Source of the DNA: CAZFUY01 sp964522445
GTDB taxonomy: Bacteria > Pseudomonadota > Gammaproteobacteria > SZUA-229
Assembly (NCBI GenBank): GCA_964522445.1
Contig: CAZFUY010000004.1
Coordinates: 3,157-67,156, forward strand
Direction of reading: 5' to 3'
DNA: 64,000 bases
Under the pieces are notes generated by a model that was not told the DNA's origin, made no database searches, and was given only the letters and a program-made list of their open reading frames with translations. Of the stretch, positions 1 through 9,298 are shown one piece after another; the first letter of the stretch is position 1; every line of letters starts with the position of its first letter. Made by a program: the position numbers and the translations under genes.

Positions 1-976
1 GACGCAAAGGCTTATCAAATGCATTGATGTTTTGCTCAACCAGCTCGAACCCTTCAAGATAAGCTTCTACGGCATACTGATAAGATTTTTTATATTCATT
101 ATTTTTATAAGCTGTAACAGCATCAGCAAGTCGTTGTTTTGCAAATGCCAGTTTAGATTCATTGTCATAAAACAACTCAGGATGATGACGGAGATAGGCC
201 ATAATACCAGCACCCTTTTCACCATAAAGATCTTCTGCCTGATCAGGTGTGGTAATAGTCAGTTTGTTAATATTTAATAATGGGCTATCACTGATATCTA
301 TATTTGTTATTTCAATAGCCGATACATCAACGGCCATACTGCCCACATAAAAAGCCAGTGACCAGCGATCTTCATCACTCAACTGATCATATGCCTGCAT
401 GGCAGTATCATTAACACCCTGTGTAATGGTGCTGTGCAAACCATATAATGTACGCTGTTTATAACGCTCTACATCATGGAAATTAATCGGTGCTGGCTCC
501 ATGCCCGTTGCTGCCGGACCATCACCAAAACCATCAACACCATGACATGATGCGCACTGCTCAGCATAAAGGTGTTTGGCTTTTTTAAGATCAGGTTGTT
601 TTCGTGGCACAACCATTATCTGATAAGCAGTAATGATTATATGGTGCATCTGTGATGTCAGCTGGCTTATTTTTTTAGCCGATTCTTTTTGCTGCACCCA
701 CAAAAATAATGTTTTGGCATGTTCTGCCAGTTCAGATTTAACCTGATTTTCCGGAGTATTAGCCTCAGGCAAATCACCAAGCTGCTGAGAAATCCCGGCA
801 GAAAAATCCAGCATCTCAGCATATTCAGCTTTATTAATTACTTTTCCATCAGCCACAGCACCACGATAATCAACCCCCACATAGTCAATTAACTGCAATA
901 ACTGCTGAGTATCAGCCATTAATGGCCGAGAAAAAACAAGAAATAGAGCCAGTAAAAAATAAGCAATTACGTTCAT
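1..976 (-). CDS. Cytochrome c / FTR1-family iron permease, N-terminal part (runs off the window)
   Basis: Translation of the minus strand gives a signal peptide (MNVIAYFLLALFLVFSRPLMA), a helical segment, a class I cytochrome c domain with one CASCH haem site at about residues 141-145, and then AYLEGFELVEQNINAFDK, which resembles the start of the FTR1 permease domain. FTR1 proteins import iron across the inner membrane, and a fused cytochrome could handle the Fe(II)/Fe(III) step in the periplasm. The membrane domain with its REGLE motifs lies beyond position 1 and cannot be checked. An in-frame ATG at 1000 is an alternative start; 976 gives the cleaner signal peptide, and neither has a strong ribosome binding site. 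A Fur box lies directly upstream. Domain assignment is by pattern; family membership is likely, not proven. Confidence 0.75.
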   Translation of the reverse strand, partial: MNVIAYFLLALFLVFSRPLMADTQQLLQLIDYVGVDYRGAVADGKVINKAEYAEMLDFSAGISQQLGDLPEANTPENQVKSELAEHAKTLFLWVQQKESAKKISQLTSQMHHIIITAYQIMVVPRKQPDLKKAKHLYAEQCASCHGVDGFGDGPAATGMEPAPINFHDVERYKQRTLYGLHSTITQGVNDTAMQAYDQLSDEDRWSLAFYVGSMAVDVSAIEITNIDISDSPLLNINKLTITTPDQAEDLYGEKGAGIMAYLRHHPELFYDNESKLAFAKQRLADAVTAYKNNEYKKSYQYAVEAYLEGFELVEQNINAFDKPLR

Positions 977-1008
977 AGCAAGGTTGATTCCAGAAGCCAT
1001 AGAGCCAA

Positions 1009-1039
1009 AACGTTAATGATAACAATTATCATTAACGTT
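1009..1039. promoter_or_regulatory. Fur box within a 31-bp perfect palindrome
   Basis: Two 14-bp arms (AACGTTAATGATAA and its complement) flank a 3-base centre. The inner 15 bases at 1017-1031, TGATAACAATTATCA, match the 7-1-7 Fur consensus (TGATAAT-N-ATTATCA) at all but one position. The site lies 33 bp upstream of the permease start at 976 and 175 bp upstream of the divergent binding-protein gene, so it should repress the permease when iron is replete. Control of the divergent gene is possible but not shown. Confidence 0.85.
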
Positions 1040-1213
1040 TTAAAGAAGTTTCCACTAAATTATTGAGTATAGAAATATGCTATGGTGTAATCTGCAACCA
1101 CTTTAGATTAAAACTGAATATTTCATGAAATAGAGCTGATAAGCAATTTTTATAATTATTCACTATAAAAGGCTATTTCAAAGAGATTTCATACTTAATT
1201 TGAGAACATAAAT

Positions 1214-2092
1214 ATGCACTTAAACAAGCTCCCCCTCTTGATATTTGCTGTTATTTCTTTAGCCCTGCCCAGCATACTTCAGGCTCACAAGAACCATGAT
1301 ACAAGCATCAATCCATTTGTAGTAACCGGGGTGGTAAAAAACACTAACAACTCCACTCTACTTGAAGACTTCAGCAACTATTTATCACAACATTCAGGCT
1401 ACCCTCTAAAAGTCATATTTGCATCAAACTACACAGATCTGTCTCAAAAAATGCGAAACAACCCATTGGCCATTGGCTGGACCTGTGGTGCTCCTTATGT
1501 TCAGGATCATAATATGTATAATCAGCAACTCATTGCTGTACCCACTTTTAACCATCAACCCACCTATTACAGTATTGTATTAACTCGCAGTGACCGTAAC
1601 GAAAAAACACTGGCTGATTTTAAAAATGGCATTCTCTCCTATTCTGACCCCAGATCTAACTCTGGTTTTTTATCACCCAAACATGCACTTTATAAACAGG
1701 GCATTGATATAAATACACATTTTCGCCTGTTACTTAACGCAGGCAATCATGAGGGAAGCATTGAGGCATTATTAAATGGCCTGTCAGACGTTGCCGCTGT
1801 AGATGAATATATATGGCTGGCTTATCTCAAAGATAACCCTAATGCTAAAAATACATTACGTGAAATAGAACGGATGGGGCCTTATCCATTTACACCGATT
1901 GTTGCAAGTAGCGGTGTAACAAAACAGAACATCAGAAAATTAACAGCTGCATTAGTCAATATGAAAAATGATAACAAAGGAAGAAACTTATTAAAGAAAC
2001 TTTATTTAGATGGTTTTGTAAGAAAAACTCATGAATTTTATAATCCTATAGAATCCATGCTAAAAGATGTTGATATAAGCACAGGGGATTAA
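1214..2092 (+). CDS. PhnD-type periplasmic substrate-binding protein
   Basis: 292 residues with a signal peptide (about 1-24, ending SILQA). The body shows the phosphate/phosphite/phosphonate binding-protein pattern: a TCGAPY segment, DPRSNSGFLSP, GNHEGSIEALLNGLSDVAAVDEY split over two lines of the fold, and a C-terminal helical end. No ABC ATPase or permease is nearby; the next gene, 65 bp on, is a hybrid sensor kinase in the same direction. Such orphan binding proteins commonly serve as ligand sensors for the adjoining kinase rather than as transport components. The ligand is unknown: the family binds phosphonates, phosphite and other small anions. The Fur box on the far side raises the possibility of an iron-linked ligand, which is inference. 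Confidence 0.8.
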   Translation: MHLNKLPLLIFAVISLALPSILQAHKNHDTSINPFVVTGVVKNTNNSTLLEDFSNYLSQHSGYPLKVIFASNYTDLSQKMRNNPLAIGWTCGAPYVQDHNMYNQQLIAVPTFNHQPTYYSIVLTRSDRNEKTLADFKNGILSYSDPRSNSGFLSPKHALYKQGIDINTHFRLLLNAGNHEGSIEALLNGLSDVAAVDEYIWLAYLKDNPNAKNTLREIERMGPYPFTPIVASSGVTKQNIRKLTAALVNMKNDNKGRNLLKKLYLDGFVRKTHEFYNPIESMLKDVDISTGD

Positions 2093-2157
2093 CAACTATA
2101 AAAATATTTACACTTAAAAACTGGTTTTTAAAAAAGATATCCAGGCAGGTCAGTGTA

Positions 2158-4842
2158 ATGCTAGTTTTGATGCTAAGCATAGCTTTATTATTGCCCGCAT
2201 TTTATTTTTACCACACACAAAAATTAGAACTCGAAAAAAGCACAGAACAACTAGCAAAGCAATTAATTATTTCACTTAGAACATCTATTTCCAAATCCAT
2301 TTTATTTGAAGAATATTTTGAAGTCTGGCAGTTAATTAATATCCAGCTAAAAAATAATCAGCAACAAATTAACACGGGGGGTTTATTTAAAATAAGCGAG
2401 ATAGCAATATTAGATAAAAACAATCATGTTTTTGCTCATAGCTCACCAGCTACCCACCCCCTTAAAAAACAATACACTGGTATCACACCAACTCACAAAA
2501 TACTGCCCATAAATTCAGACAAGATAATAATAACCACTCCAAAAGATAATATAAACACATGCATACGGCTATATGCCAATGCAATATATCAGGGCAATTC
2601 AGATGGCTTAATTATATTGCAACTGGATCTATCATTATTCGACAAGCTCAATCATCAGCTTATTGTTAACTTCATTCTATATTTCATATTTATTATAATA
2701 CTCATATTGATAACAGGAATATTATTTGGCGACTGGATTAGCAGACCATTAAAAATAATCGAAGAGTCATTAACAAAAATAGGTAGTGGAGAATTACAGA
2801 TAAAGGAACTCCATCGACGTTATGACGAATATCAGAAGCTCGCTTTAGCTATAGAAAAAACTGACAAAGAACTATATAACAGCCACTCAAAGATTGATGC
2901 CTTATTAGACACAACAAAAGAACGAGAAGAATATCTATCTATAATGCTGCACAGCATTGGTGATGCGGTTATTGCCACAGATGCCGATGGATTAATAACT
3001 CGAATGAATCCTGTTGCAGAGAAGCTCACGGGCTGGACATTTAAGAAAGCTCTTGGAAAAACAGTAAATAAAATATTCCCTATTATTGATGCTTCAACTC
3101 GAAAAACAATTGAAAACCCAATTGAAAAAGTAATGAGCAATGGTGAAACAGTATACCTGAGCAACCATACAACACTTATCTCAAAAGATGGAAAAGAATA
3201 TCATATCGCTGATTCTGCCGCGCCAATTCGTGATGCCAAAAACAATATACAGGGCATGGTATTAGTATTTAATGACATTACTGAACAGTATATTTTACGC
3301 ACTCAGGTAAGCGAACAAAACAGAAAACTACAGCGAATTTTTGATGGTATGCAAAGCATTGTAGCCATACTGGATATTGATGGAACACTAACATTCATTA
3401 ATAACACGCCTCTAAAATTAATTAATTTAGAGCAACAGGATGTGCTTGGAAGTAAATTATGGAATTTAAGCCTCTTTAATTATGACACCCAAACACAGCA
3501 AACTATAAAAAGCGACTGCCTAAAAGCGGCCACAGGTGCTATTACATTTAATGACTTTGAACTATTAACACCAGAAGGCTTATTATGGTTTGAATTTTCA
3601 GTACACCCTGTTATCAATGAAGATGGAAAAGTAATTCAGCTAGTTGCTGAAGGACGTGATATTAATCAGCGAAAACAGCAGGAAGAAATTCTCCGGCGCA
3701 CACAAAAAATGGATGCCATCGGTCAACTTGCAGGGGGAATTGCTCACGACTTTAATAACCAGCTTGGCGTTGTTATCGGTTATCTTGATATATTACAGGA
3801 CTCCCTGGAAGATAAAAGACAGTTGAAATGGATAAGCAATTCCACACGTGCCACACTACGCTGTATAGATCTGACTCGCCAGCTTCTTGCTTTCTCACGA
3901 AATAAATCAGCAGATAAGTCCATTGTAAATATTAATAATTTACTGCAAGAATTAAAAACAATGATTGCACGTACAGTAACACCCGAAGTTGAAGTTGAAT
4001 ATTTTTTAAATGAAAATCTATGGCTAACAGAAATTGATTGCGGAGAATTTCAGGATGCCATTTTAAATTTAGTTATCAATGCCCGCGACGCAATGCCTAA
4101 CGGAGGTAAATTAGTTTTTGAAACATCAAATAAAAGTCTCGATAAAGACAATGCAAATAACAGGCTAAATATAGATGCTGGTGACTATGTTCAAATAATA
4201 ATTAGTGATACAGGCCACGGTATGGATAAACAAACACTTGAACATATTTTTGAACCTTTCTTCACTACAAAATCTGAAGACAAAGGCACAGGTCTGGGAC
4301 TTGCCATGGTTTATGGCTTTGTTAACCGCATTGGTGGCAGCATCCGCTTTTACTCAGAAACCAATATTGGCACAACTATTCGTATGTATCTGCCCCGTAG
4401 TACATCCTCTATCATTAGCGATAATAATTACCAGAAAGATATTTTATTACCAACAGGTAATGAAAACATACTCATTGTAGATGATGAAAAAGATTTATTA
4501 GACCTTGCCAGTAAACATCTAACTGACCAGGGTTATCATATTCAAATAGCTGAAAATGCAAACCAGGCTTTACAGATATTAAAACAGGATTCATCAATTG
4601 ATTTATTGTTTAGCGATGTTGTTATGCCGGGTGGAATGAATGGCTATGATCTGGCTGAAAAAGTCACACAGTTATGGCCAGATATAAAAATATTACTGAC
4701 CTCTGGCTTTACGTCAAAAGCTAAAAATAGTAATAAACCCAACAGGTTTGATAATAACTTACTGAGCAAGCCTTATCGAAAATCTGAACTGGCAAAATAC
4801 ATCAGGCTAACTCTGGATAAAAAAGATTTAAAACATAGCTAA
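2158..4842 (+). CDS. Membrane hybrid sensor histidine kinase (HAMP-PAS-PAS-HisKA-HATPase-REC)
   Basis: 894 residues. Order: membrane helix 1-17, periplasmic sensor to about 165, second helix about 168-190, HAMP, PAS about 260-375, PAS about 385-505, HisKA with phosphoacceptor H530 in GGIAHDFNN, HATPase with GHGMD and GTGLGLAMV, and a receiver with D820. The C-terminal receiver ends the protein with no output domain, so phosphate must pass to another protein or the receiver must act as a brake. The ATG at 2158 falls at the very start of the first helix and has a modest AGG 8 bases upstream. The frame is open back to 2074 without ATG, GTG or TTG; see findings for a possible AUA start. The preceding PhnD-like gene is the obvious periplasmic partner. 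Confidence 0.9.
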   Translation: MLVLMLSIALLLPAFYFYHTQKLELEKSTEQLAKQLIISLRTSISKSILFEEYFEVWQLINIQLKNNQQQINTGGLFKISEIAILDKNNHVFAHSSPATHPLKKQYTGITPTHKILPINSDKIIITTPKDNINTCIRLYANAIYQGNSDGLIILQLDLSLFDKLNHQLIVNFILYFIFIIILILITGILFGDWISRPLKIIEESLTKIGSGELQIKELHRRYDEYQKLALAIEKTDKELYNSHSKIDALLDTTKEREEYLSIMLHSIGDAVIATDADGLITRMNPVAEKLTGWTFKKALGKTVNKIFPIIDASTRKTIENPIEKVMSNGETVYLSNHTTLISKDGKEYHIADSAAPIRDAKNNIQGMVLVFNDITEQYILRTQVSEQNRKLQRIFDGMQSIVAILDIDGTLTFINNTPLKLINLEQQDVLGSKLWNLSLFNYDTQTQQTIKSDCLKAATGAITFNDFELLTPEGLLWFEFSVHPVINEDGKVIQLVAEGRDINQRKQQEEILRRTQKMDAIGQLAGGIAHDFNNQLGVVIGYLDILQDSLEDKRQLKWISNSTRATLRCIDLTRQLLAFSRNKSADKSIVNINNLLQELKTMIARTVTPEVEVEYFLNENLWLTEIDCGEFQDAILNLVINARDAMPNGGKLVFETSNKSLDKDNANNRLNIDAGDYVQIIISDTGHGMDKQTLEHIFEPFFTTKSEDKGTGLGLAMVYGFVNRIGGSIRFYSETNIGTTIRMYLPRSTSSIISDNNYQKDILLPTGNENILIVDDEKDLLDLASKHLTDQGYHIQIAENANQALQILKQDSSIDLLFSDVVMPGGMNGYDLAEKVTQLWPDIKILLTSGFTSKAKNSNKPNRFDNNLLSKPYRKSELAKYIRLTLDKKDLKHS

Positions 4843-4864
4843 AATACCTGTACTAAAAACAAAT

Positions 4865-4895
4865 AAAAAACCACGTCCTTAGAACGTGGTTTTTT
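4865..4895. terminator. Bidirectional Rho-independent terminator
   Basis: A-tract, stem ACCACGT/ACGTGGT, short loop, T-tract. It lies between the convergent sensor-kinase and czcA genes and has U-runs in both directions, so it can end both transcripts. Confidence 0.9.
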
Positions 4896-4919
4896 ATTAT
4901 CTTAAAGCTGGATTAATAT

Positions 4920-7900
4920 TTATTCCTCATATTTACCTCTGGAAAAAGTTTCATATAAAACAGGTACAACAAATAATGTTAATAGTGTTGCACTAATTAA
5001 ACCGCCGACAACCACCGTCGCCAGAGGTCGCTGAATTTCTGAACCCACTCCAGTTGCTAATAACATAGGAATAAGTCCCAGTGCAGCAATAGATGCTGTC
5101 ATTAATACCGGGCGTAAACGTGATAAGGCGCCTTCAAATACAGACTGTTTAATATCCAGCCCACCTTCAAAGCGCTGGTTAATAGCATTCACCATAACCA
5201 CACCATTGAGCACAGCAACACCAAACAGAGCAATAAAACCAATAGAACCTGGCACAGATAAATACTGTCCCGAAATATACAGTGCCGCTATACCACCAAT
5301 TAATGCCAGTGGTACGTTCAGCATAATTAACATGGCCTGCCCCACTGAGCTAAATGCAAAGTACAGCAACAGGAATATTAAGCCTAGTGATAAGGGCACA
5401 ACAATCATCAATCGAGCCTGCGCACGTTGCTGATTTTCAAACTGACCGCCATAAACTACTGAGTAGCCCGCAGGTAAATCAATTTCATTTTTAATGCGCT
5501 CATCTATTTCAGCAACGAAGCCTCCCATATCCCGATCTTTTACATTGGCCTGAATCACTACACGACGTTGTACATCATCACGACGAATTTGTGGTGGCCC
5601 CGATTCAATCGCTACATTTGCAACATCACCCAGACGAACCCATGATCCACTGGCAGACTGTAATATTAATCCCTTAATGGCCTGAATATTATTACGATAT
5701 TCTTCGGCAAGACGAACATAAATATCATAACGCTCATTACCATTAATAACCTGCCCAGCAACCTGACCACCAATTGCATCACCCACCAGACTCATCACCT
5801 GATCCATTGGTATACCATGTCGAGCCAGTTGATCACGATCTGGACGAATCACCAACTGAGCTTCACCCGCAATGGGTTCCATAGCAATGCCCACACTGCC
5901 TTCGATGGTTTTAACCAGCTTTTCTATTTCACTGCCTTTTTGCGCCAGTACGGCAAGATCAGGGCCAAACAATTTAATCGCCAGTTGCGCCTTAATACCA
6001 GACAGCAATTCATCTACGCGTGTTGCAATAGGCTGAGAGAAGGAAAATAACAGCCCCGGCATAACCGACATTTTTTCTTCCATTAATGCCTGTAATTCCT
6101 TGCGATTACTGGCGCTGGTCCATTCATCAACAGGCTTTGTACCCACATAAATTTCTACATTTGATACGGGTTCAGGGTCACCGCCAATTTCTGCACGACC
6201 AATTCGGCTGGTTGCATATTCCACTTCAGGGAATGTCATTAATATACGTTCCATTTCACCCGCAACCTGAAGTGATGTATCCATACTGGATGAAGGTGCC
6301 AGCGTGACTCGAATATTAATCGTGCCTTCTTCAAGTTCTGGAACAAATTCTGTGCCCAGAAAAGGCAGCAGAACCAGTGAACCAATAAATAGCCCAACCG
6401 CAGCAATAACCACGCGAGATTTACACGCCAGCCCAATACCAAGAAGTTTTCGGTAGCTTTTTTCAACAGGGGCAAAAATCGGATTGTGTTTTTCCTTAAC
6501 CCCTGAAGTAAAGAGATAAGAGGCCATTGCTGGAACAACCATAAGCGCCACAAACAAAGATGCCAGCATCGCCAGCACAATAGATATAGCCATCGGCTGA
6601 AACAGCTTGCCTTCAACACCTTCCAGTGAAAACAGAGGCGCAAAGACAATGGTAATAATCATCACTGCAAAAAACACTGGACGCCCCACTTCCTTGGCCG
6701 ATTCCATTATGCGTAAAGGCATACCACGTTTATCATGCTCGGCATCACTGTCACCATTTTCATGCTGTTGATCCGGGTGAGTAAGGTGGCTGAAAATATG
6801 TTCCATCATTACCACCGAACCATCCACCATCATACCTATGGCTATCGCCAGCCCGCCTAATGACATCAGATTGGCAGAAACACCCCAGTAGGCCATAGCC
6901 ATTAGAGCCAGACCAATAGATAGAGGTACAGACAACAGCACCAGTAAAGTCGCTCGAATATTCATCAGGAAGACCATCAAAATAATAACGATCAACACAA
7001 AAGCTTCCAGTAGCGCTTTACTCACTGTGGATACAGCTTTTTCAACCAGATCAGCCTGATCATAAACCGTATCAATAGTGACACCGTCTGGCAGAGCCTG
7101 TTGAATTAAAGGCAGACGCGATTTTATGCTATCAATGGTTGACTTGGTGTTCGCACCCATGCGCTTTAATACCACGCCGGTCATCACTTCACCCAGTGAT
7201 TCAGGGTTACCATCAGCATCACGCCGCGATAGCGTTACCGCACCCTGTCGAATTTCTGCACCAAATTCCACACTTGCCACATCACGCACATAAACAACAA
7301 TTCCATCTTCTTCTTTCAATGGCGTATTGCCAATATCACGCAAACCCTCTTCATTAGAGCGCAACCAGCCAACACCACGAATGACCAGCTGCTCCTGACC
7401 TCTATCCATGTACCAGCCACCTGCATTACGGTTGCTGGCTTCTATGGCGGCAGATATATCATCAATACTAATGTCATACGCCAGTAACTTTTTAGGATCA
7501 ACCTGCACCTGATACTGGCGCACTTCACCACCAAAAGACAGGATTTCAGTAACACCTTCAACCGGCATCAGCAGTAATTTAACCACCCAGTCATTGAGAC
7601 TGCGCAGCGTCATAATGTCATATTTTTTCGGATCTTCTGCACGGATAATATATTGGAACACCATGCTTAGACCGGAAACATTCGGCCCCATTTCGGGCGT
7701 ACCTATGCCATCTGGCACCTGCTCTTTTGCTGCCTGCAAACGCTCAAACACCAGTGACCGAGCAAAGTAGATATCTGTACCTTCCTTAAACACAACCGTC
7801 ACCATAGACAGGCCGGTTTTGGAAATAGAACGCACCTCTTTCACATCAGGCAGACTGTACATTACCGCCTCAACGGGGAAAGTGATCAGCTGTTCCACTT

Positions 7901-8078
7901 CTTCTGAAGCCAGACCCTCAGCTACGGTATTAATGGTAACCTGAACATTGGACACATCTGGAAACGCATCCAGATTAAGTTTGGGTAATATCAGACCCGC
8001 ACCCAGTAGCGTGGCAATTAAAGCCAGAACCACTAACAGGCGACTGCGGACTGATATTTCAATCAGTTTATTTAACAT
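4920..8078 (-). CDS. czcA: Heavy-metal efflux RND pump, inner-membrane subunit (CzcA/CusA family)
   Basis: 1052 residues, normal for the family. It is the proton-driven trimeric pump of a tripartite metal exporter, partnered by the adaptor and outer-membrane protein encoded just upstream. Visible features: N-terminal helix, two periplasmic halves, 12 membrane spans, and the TM4 signature GLAIAIGMMVDGSVVMMEH. Zinc/cobalt CzcA proteins have DFG...DGA...VEN and copper CusA proteins AIG...DA...IEN; this one has AIG...DG...MEH, so the metal cannot be named from it. Directly after TM4 is a His/Asp-rich stretch (HLTHPDQQHENGDSDAEHDK) that may bind metal in the cytoplasm. It is the last gene of a czcI-like/czcC/czcB/czcA operon and is followed by a terminator. 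Confidence 0.93.
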   Translation of the reverse strand: MLNKLIEISVRSRLLVVLALIATLLGAGLILPKLNLDAFPDVSNVQVTINTVAEGLASEEVEQLITFPVEAVMYSLPDVKEVRSISKTGLSMVTVVFKEGTDIYFARSLVFERLQAAKEQVPDGIGTPEMGPNVSGLSMVFQYIIRAEDPKKYDIMTLRSLNDWVVKLLLMPVEGVTEILSFGGEVRQYQVQVDPKKLLAYDISIDDISAAIEASNRNAGGWYMDRGQEQLVIRGVGWLRSNEEGLRDIGNTPLKEEDGIVVYVRDVASVEFGAEIRQGAVTLSRRDADGNPESLGEVMTGVVLKRMGANTKSTIDSIKSRLPLIQQALPDGVTIDTVYDQADLVEKAVSTVSKALLEAFVLIVIILMVFLMNIRATLLVLLSVPLSIGLALMAMAYWGVSANLMSLGGLAIAIGMMVDGSVVMMEHIFSHLTHPDQQHENGDSDAEHDKRGMPLRIMESAKEVGRPVFFAVMIITIVFAPLFSLEGVEGKLFQPMAISIVLAMLASLFVALMVVPAMASYLFTSGVKEKHNPIFAPVEKSYRKLLGIGLACKSRVVIAAVGLFIGSLVLLPFLGTEFVPELEEGTINIRVTLAPSSSMDTSLQVAGEMERILMTFPEVEYATSRIGRAEIGGDPEPVSNVEIYVGTKPVDEWTSASNRKELQALMEEKMSVMPGLLFSFSQPIATRVDELLSGIKAQLAIKLFGPDLAVLAQKGSEIEKLVKTIEGSVGIAMEPIAGEAQLVIRPDRDQLARHGIPMDQVMSLVGDAIGGQVAGQVINGNERYDIYVRLAEEYRNNIQAIKGLILQSASGSWVRLGDVANVAIESGPPQIRRDDVQRRVVIQANVKDRDMGGFVAEIDERIKNEIDLPAGYSVVYGGQFENQQRAQARLMIVVPLSLGLIFLLLYFAFSSVGQAMLIMLNVPLALIGGIAALYISGQYLSVPGSIGFIALFGVAVLNGVVMVNAINQRFEGGLDIKQSVFEGALSRLRPVLMTASIAALGLIPMLLATGVGSEIQRPLATVVVGGLISATLLTLFVVPVLYETFSRGKYEE

Positions 8079-8099
8079 GTCATTCTCTCTAAGATTCTT

Positions 8100-9296
8100 T
8101 TAGTGGTTGTGAACTTCAAAGCCGCTTTTCGCCAGTTCTGACTGCACGAAAAAAGCCCCTTTAACAACAACAGGCGTACCGGGTTTCAGACCTTCAATAA
8201 TCGCCTTACCATTGATGACACGTATTAGTTCAACTTCTACACCCTTAAATTCACCGGCTTCATCCTGCTCAACCAGCACTTGCCAGTCACCATCAGGGCT
8301 GCGCATAACCGCAGCTTCTGGTAGCGCCAGAGCCATGACTGCATCCGCCTGAGCCAAAGTTTCAATTTGGGTATTAACAAATAAACCGGGGTGCAATGCA
8401 TCATTATTATTTTCGACACTCAGACGAATACCCGTGGTACGCGTAATTTCATCCAGCGCATGTGAAATTTGAGAGACCTTTGCAGGGAAAATCTGACCAT
8501 TAAATTGCACACTGGCATTATTGCCAATGCTAATCTGGCTAGCGATAGAAGGCGTCACATTGGCCATAACCCATAAACTGGATTCATCTGTAATAAGGCT
8601 AAGCTCCTGACCCGGCTCTACCTGCTGCCCTTTAATAAAACCTTCCTTTAATACTGTTCCATCAGTAGTCGCCAGCAGTTCAAAGCGACCATTGGCGCGG
8701 GAGAAATCTTTGCTATCAATGAGTGCATTAATTTGAGCTTCCGTCATACCGTAGGCTCTTACTTTGGCTTTTGCCAGTTCCCAGTTAACACGTGCTTCTG
8801 TGTAACGACGCTCAGATACAACTTTACGCCCCAGTTTTTTTACACGCTTCCACTCACGATCAACCACCAGAACATTGCCCTGTGCTTCTGCCATTTCTAC
8901 ACTGGATAAGGTAACAATGGGCTGGCCTTTGCGCACGGTTTCTCCCAGCACAACATGACGTTCAATCAACTGTGCAGAAATACGTGGCGTAATAGAGGCT
9001 GTTTTATAGGTGTTAAACCTTACTTCACCGGGGGCTTTAATCACTGACTGAATTTTTTGCAGTTGCAGAGGTTTTACAACAACACCGGCTATTTTCATTT
9101 GCTCTGTGCCTAGTTTGGTGACACCTTCTTCATGTTCACCGCCATGCTCATCCCCGTGTTCATCCCCGTGTTCGTCATGAGATGCTTCTGCTGTATCTTC
9201 ATGATTATCATTATGATCATCCGCTGCCACAACCAGAGGTAAGTGAGAGAGAGAACTGCCAAGTAATATCAGCATAAATAAGTTTTTAATATTCAT
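8100..9296 (-). CDS. czcB: Efflux RND periplasmic adaptor (CzcB family)
   Basis: 398 residues. A signal peptide (about 1-25) is followed by a His/Glu/Asp-rich segment (residues about 26-60, repeats of DEHG) typical of metal-binding adaptor N-termini. Then come a barrel-sandwich/lipoyl hybrid domain (PGEVRFNTYKTASITPRI), an alpha hairpin and beta-barrel domains (GTVLKEGFIKGQQVEPG, LWVMANV). It bridges the pump and the outer-membrane channel. The stop of czcC is 2 bases upstream and czcA starts 21 bases downstream, indicating one transcript. The His-rich segment is encoded by short near-identical DNA repeats (GAACACGGGGATGAGCA type), which can vary in length between strains. Confidence 0.93.
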   Translation of the reverse strand: MNIKNLFMLILLGSSLSHLPLVVAADDHNDNHEDTAEASHDEHGDEHGDEHGGEHEEGVTKLGTEQMKIAGVVVKPLQLQKIQSVIKAPGEVRFNTYKTASITPRISAQLIERHVVLGETVRKGQPIVTLSSVEMAEAQGNVLVVDREWKRVKKLGRKVVSERRYTEARVNWELAKAKVRAYGMTEAQINALIDSKDFSRANGRFELLATTDGTVLKEGFIKGQQVEPGQELSLITDESSLWVMANVTPSIASQISIGNNASVQFNGQIFPAKVSQISHALDEITRTTGIRLSVENNNDALHPGLFVNTQIETLAQADAVMALALPEAAVMRSPDGDWQVLVEQDEAGEFKGVEVELIRVINGKAIIEGLKPGTPVVVKGAFFVQSELAKSGFEVHNH

Positions 9297-9298
9297 AA

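Noticed and set aside
1..12. GACGCAAAGGC at the window start, resembling the repeat at 32102
   Set aside because: It lies inside the FTR1 coding frame and encodes part of DKPLR; eleven bases match by chance.
6239..6649. 136-residue Leu/Trp-rich frame on the minus strand
   Set aside because: Same-strand, shifted-frame shadow of the czcA membrane segments; no start site or family.
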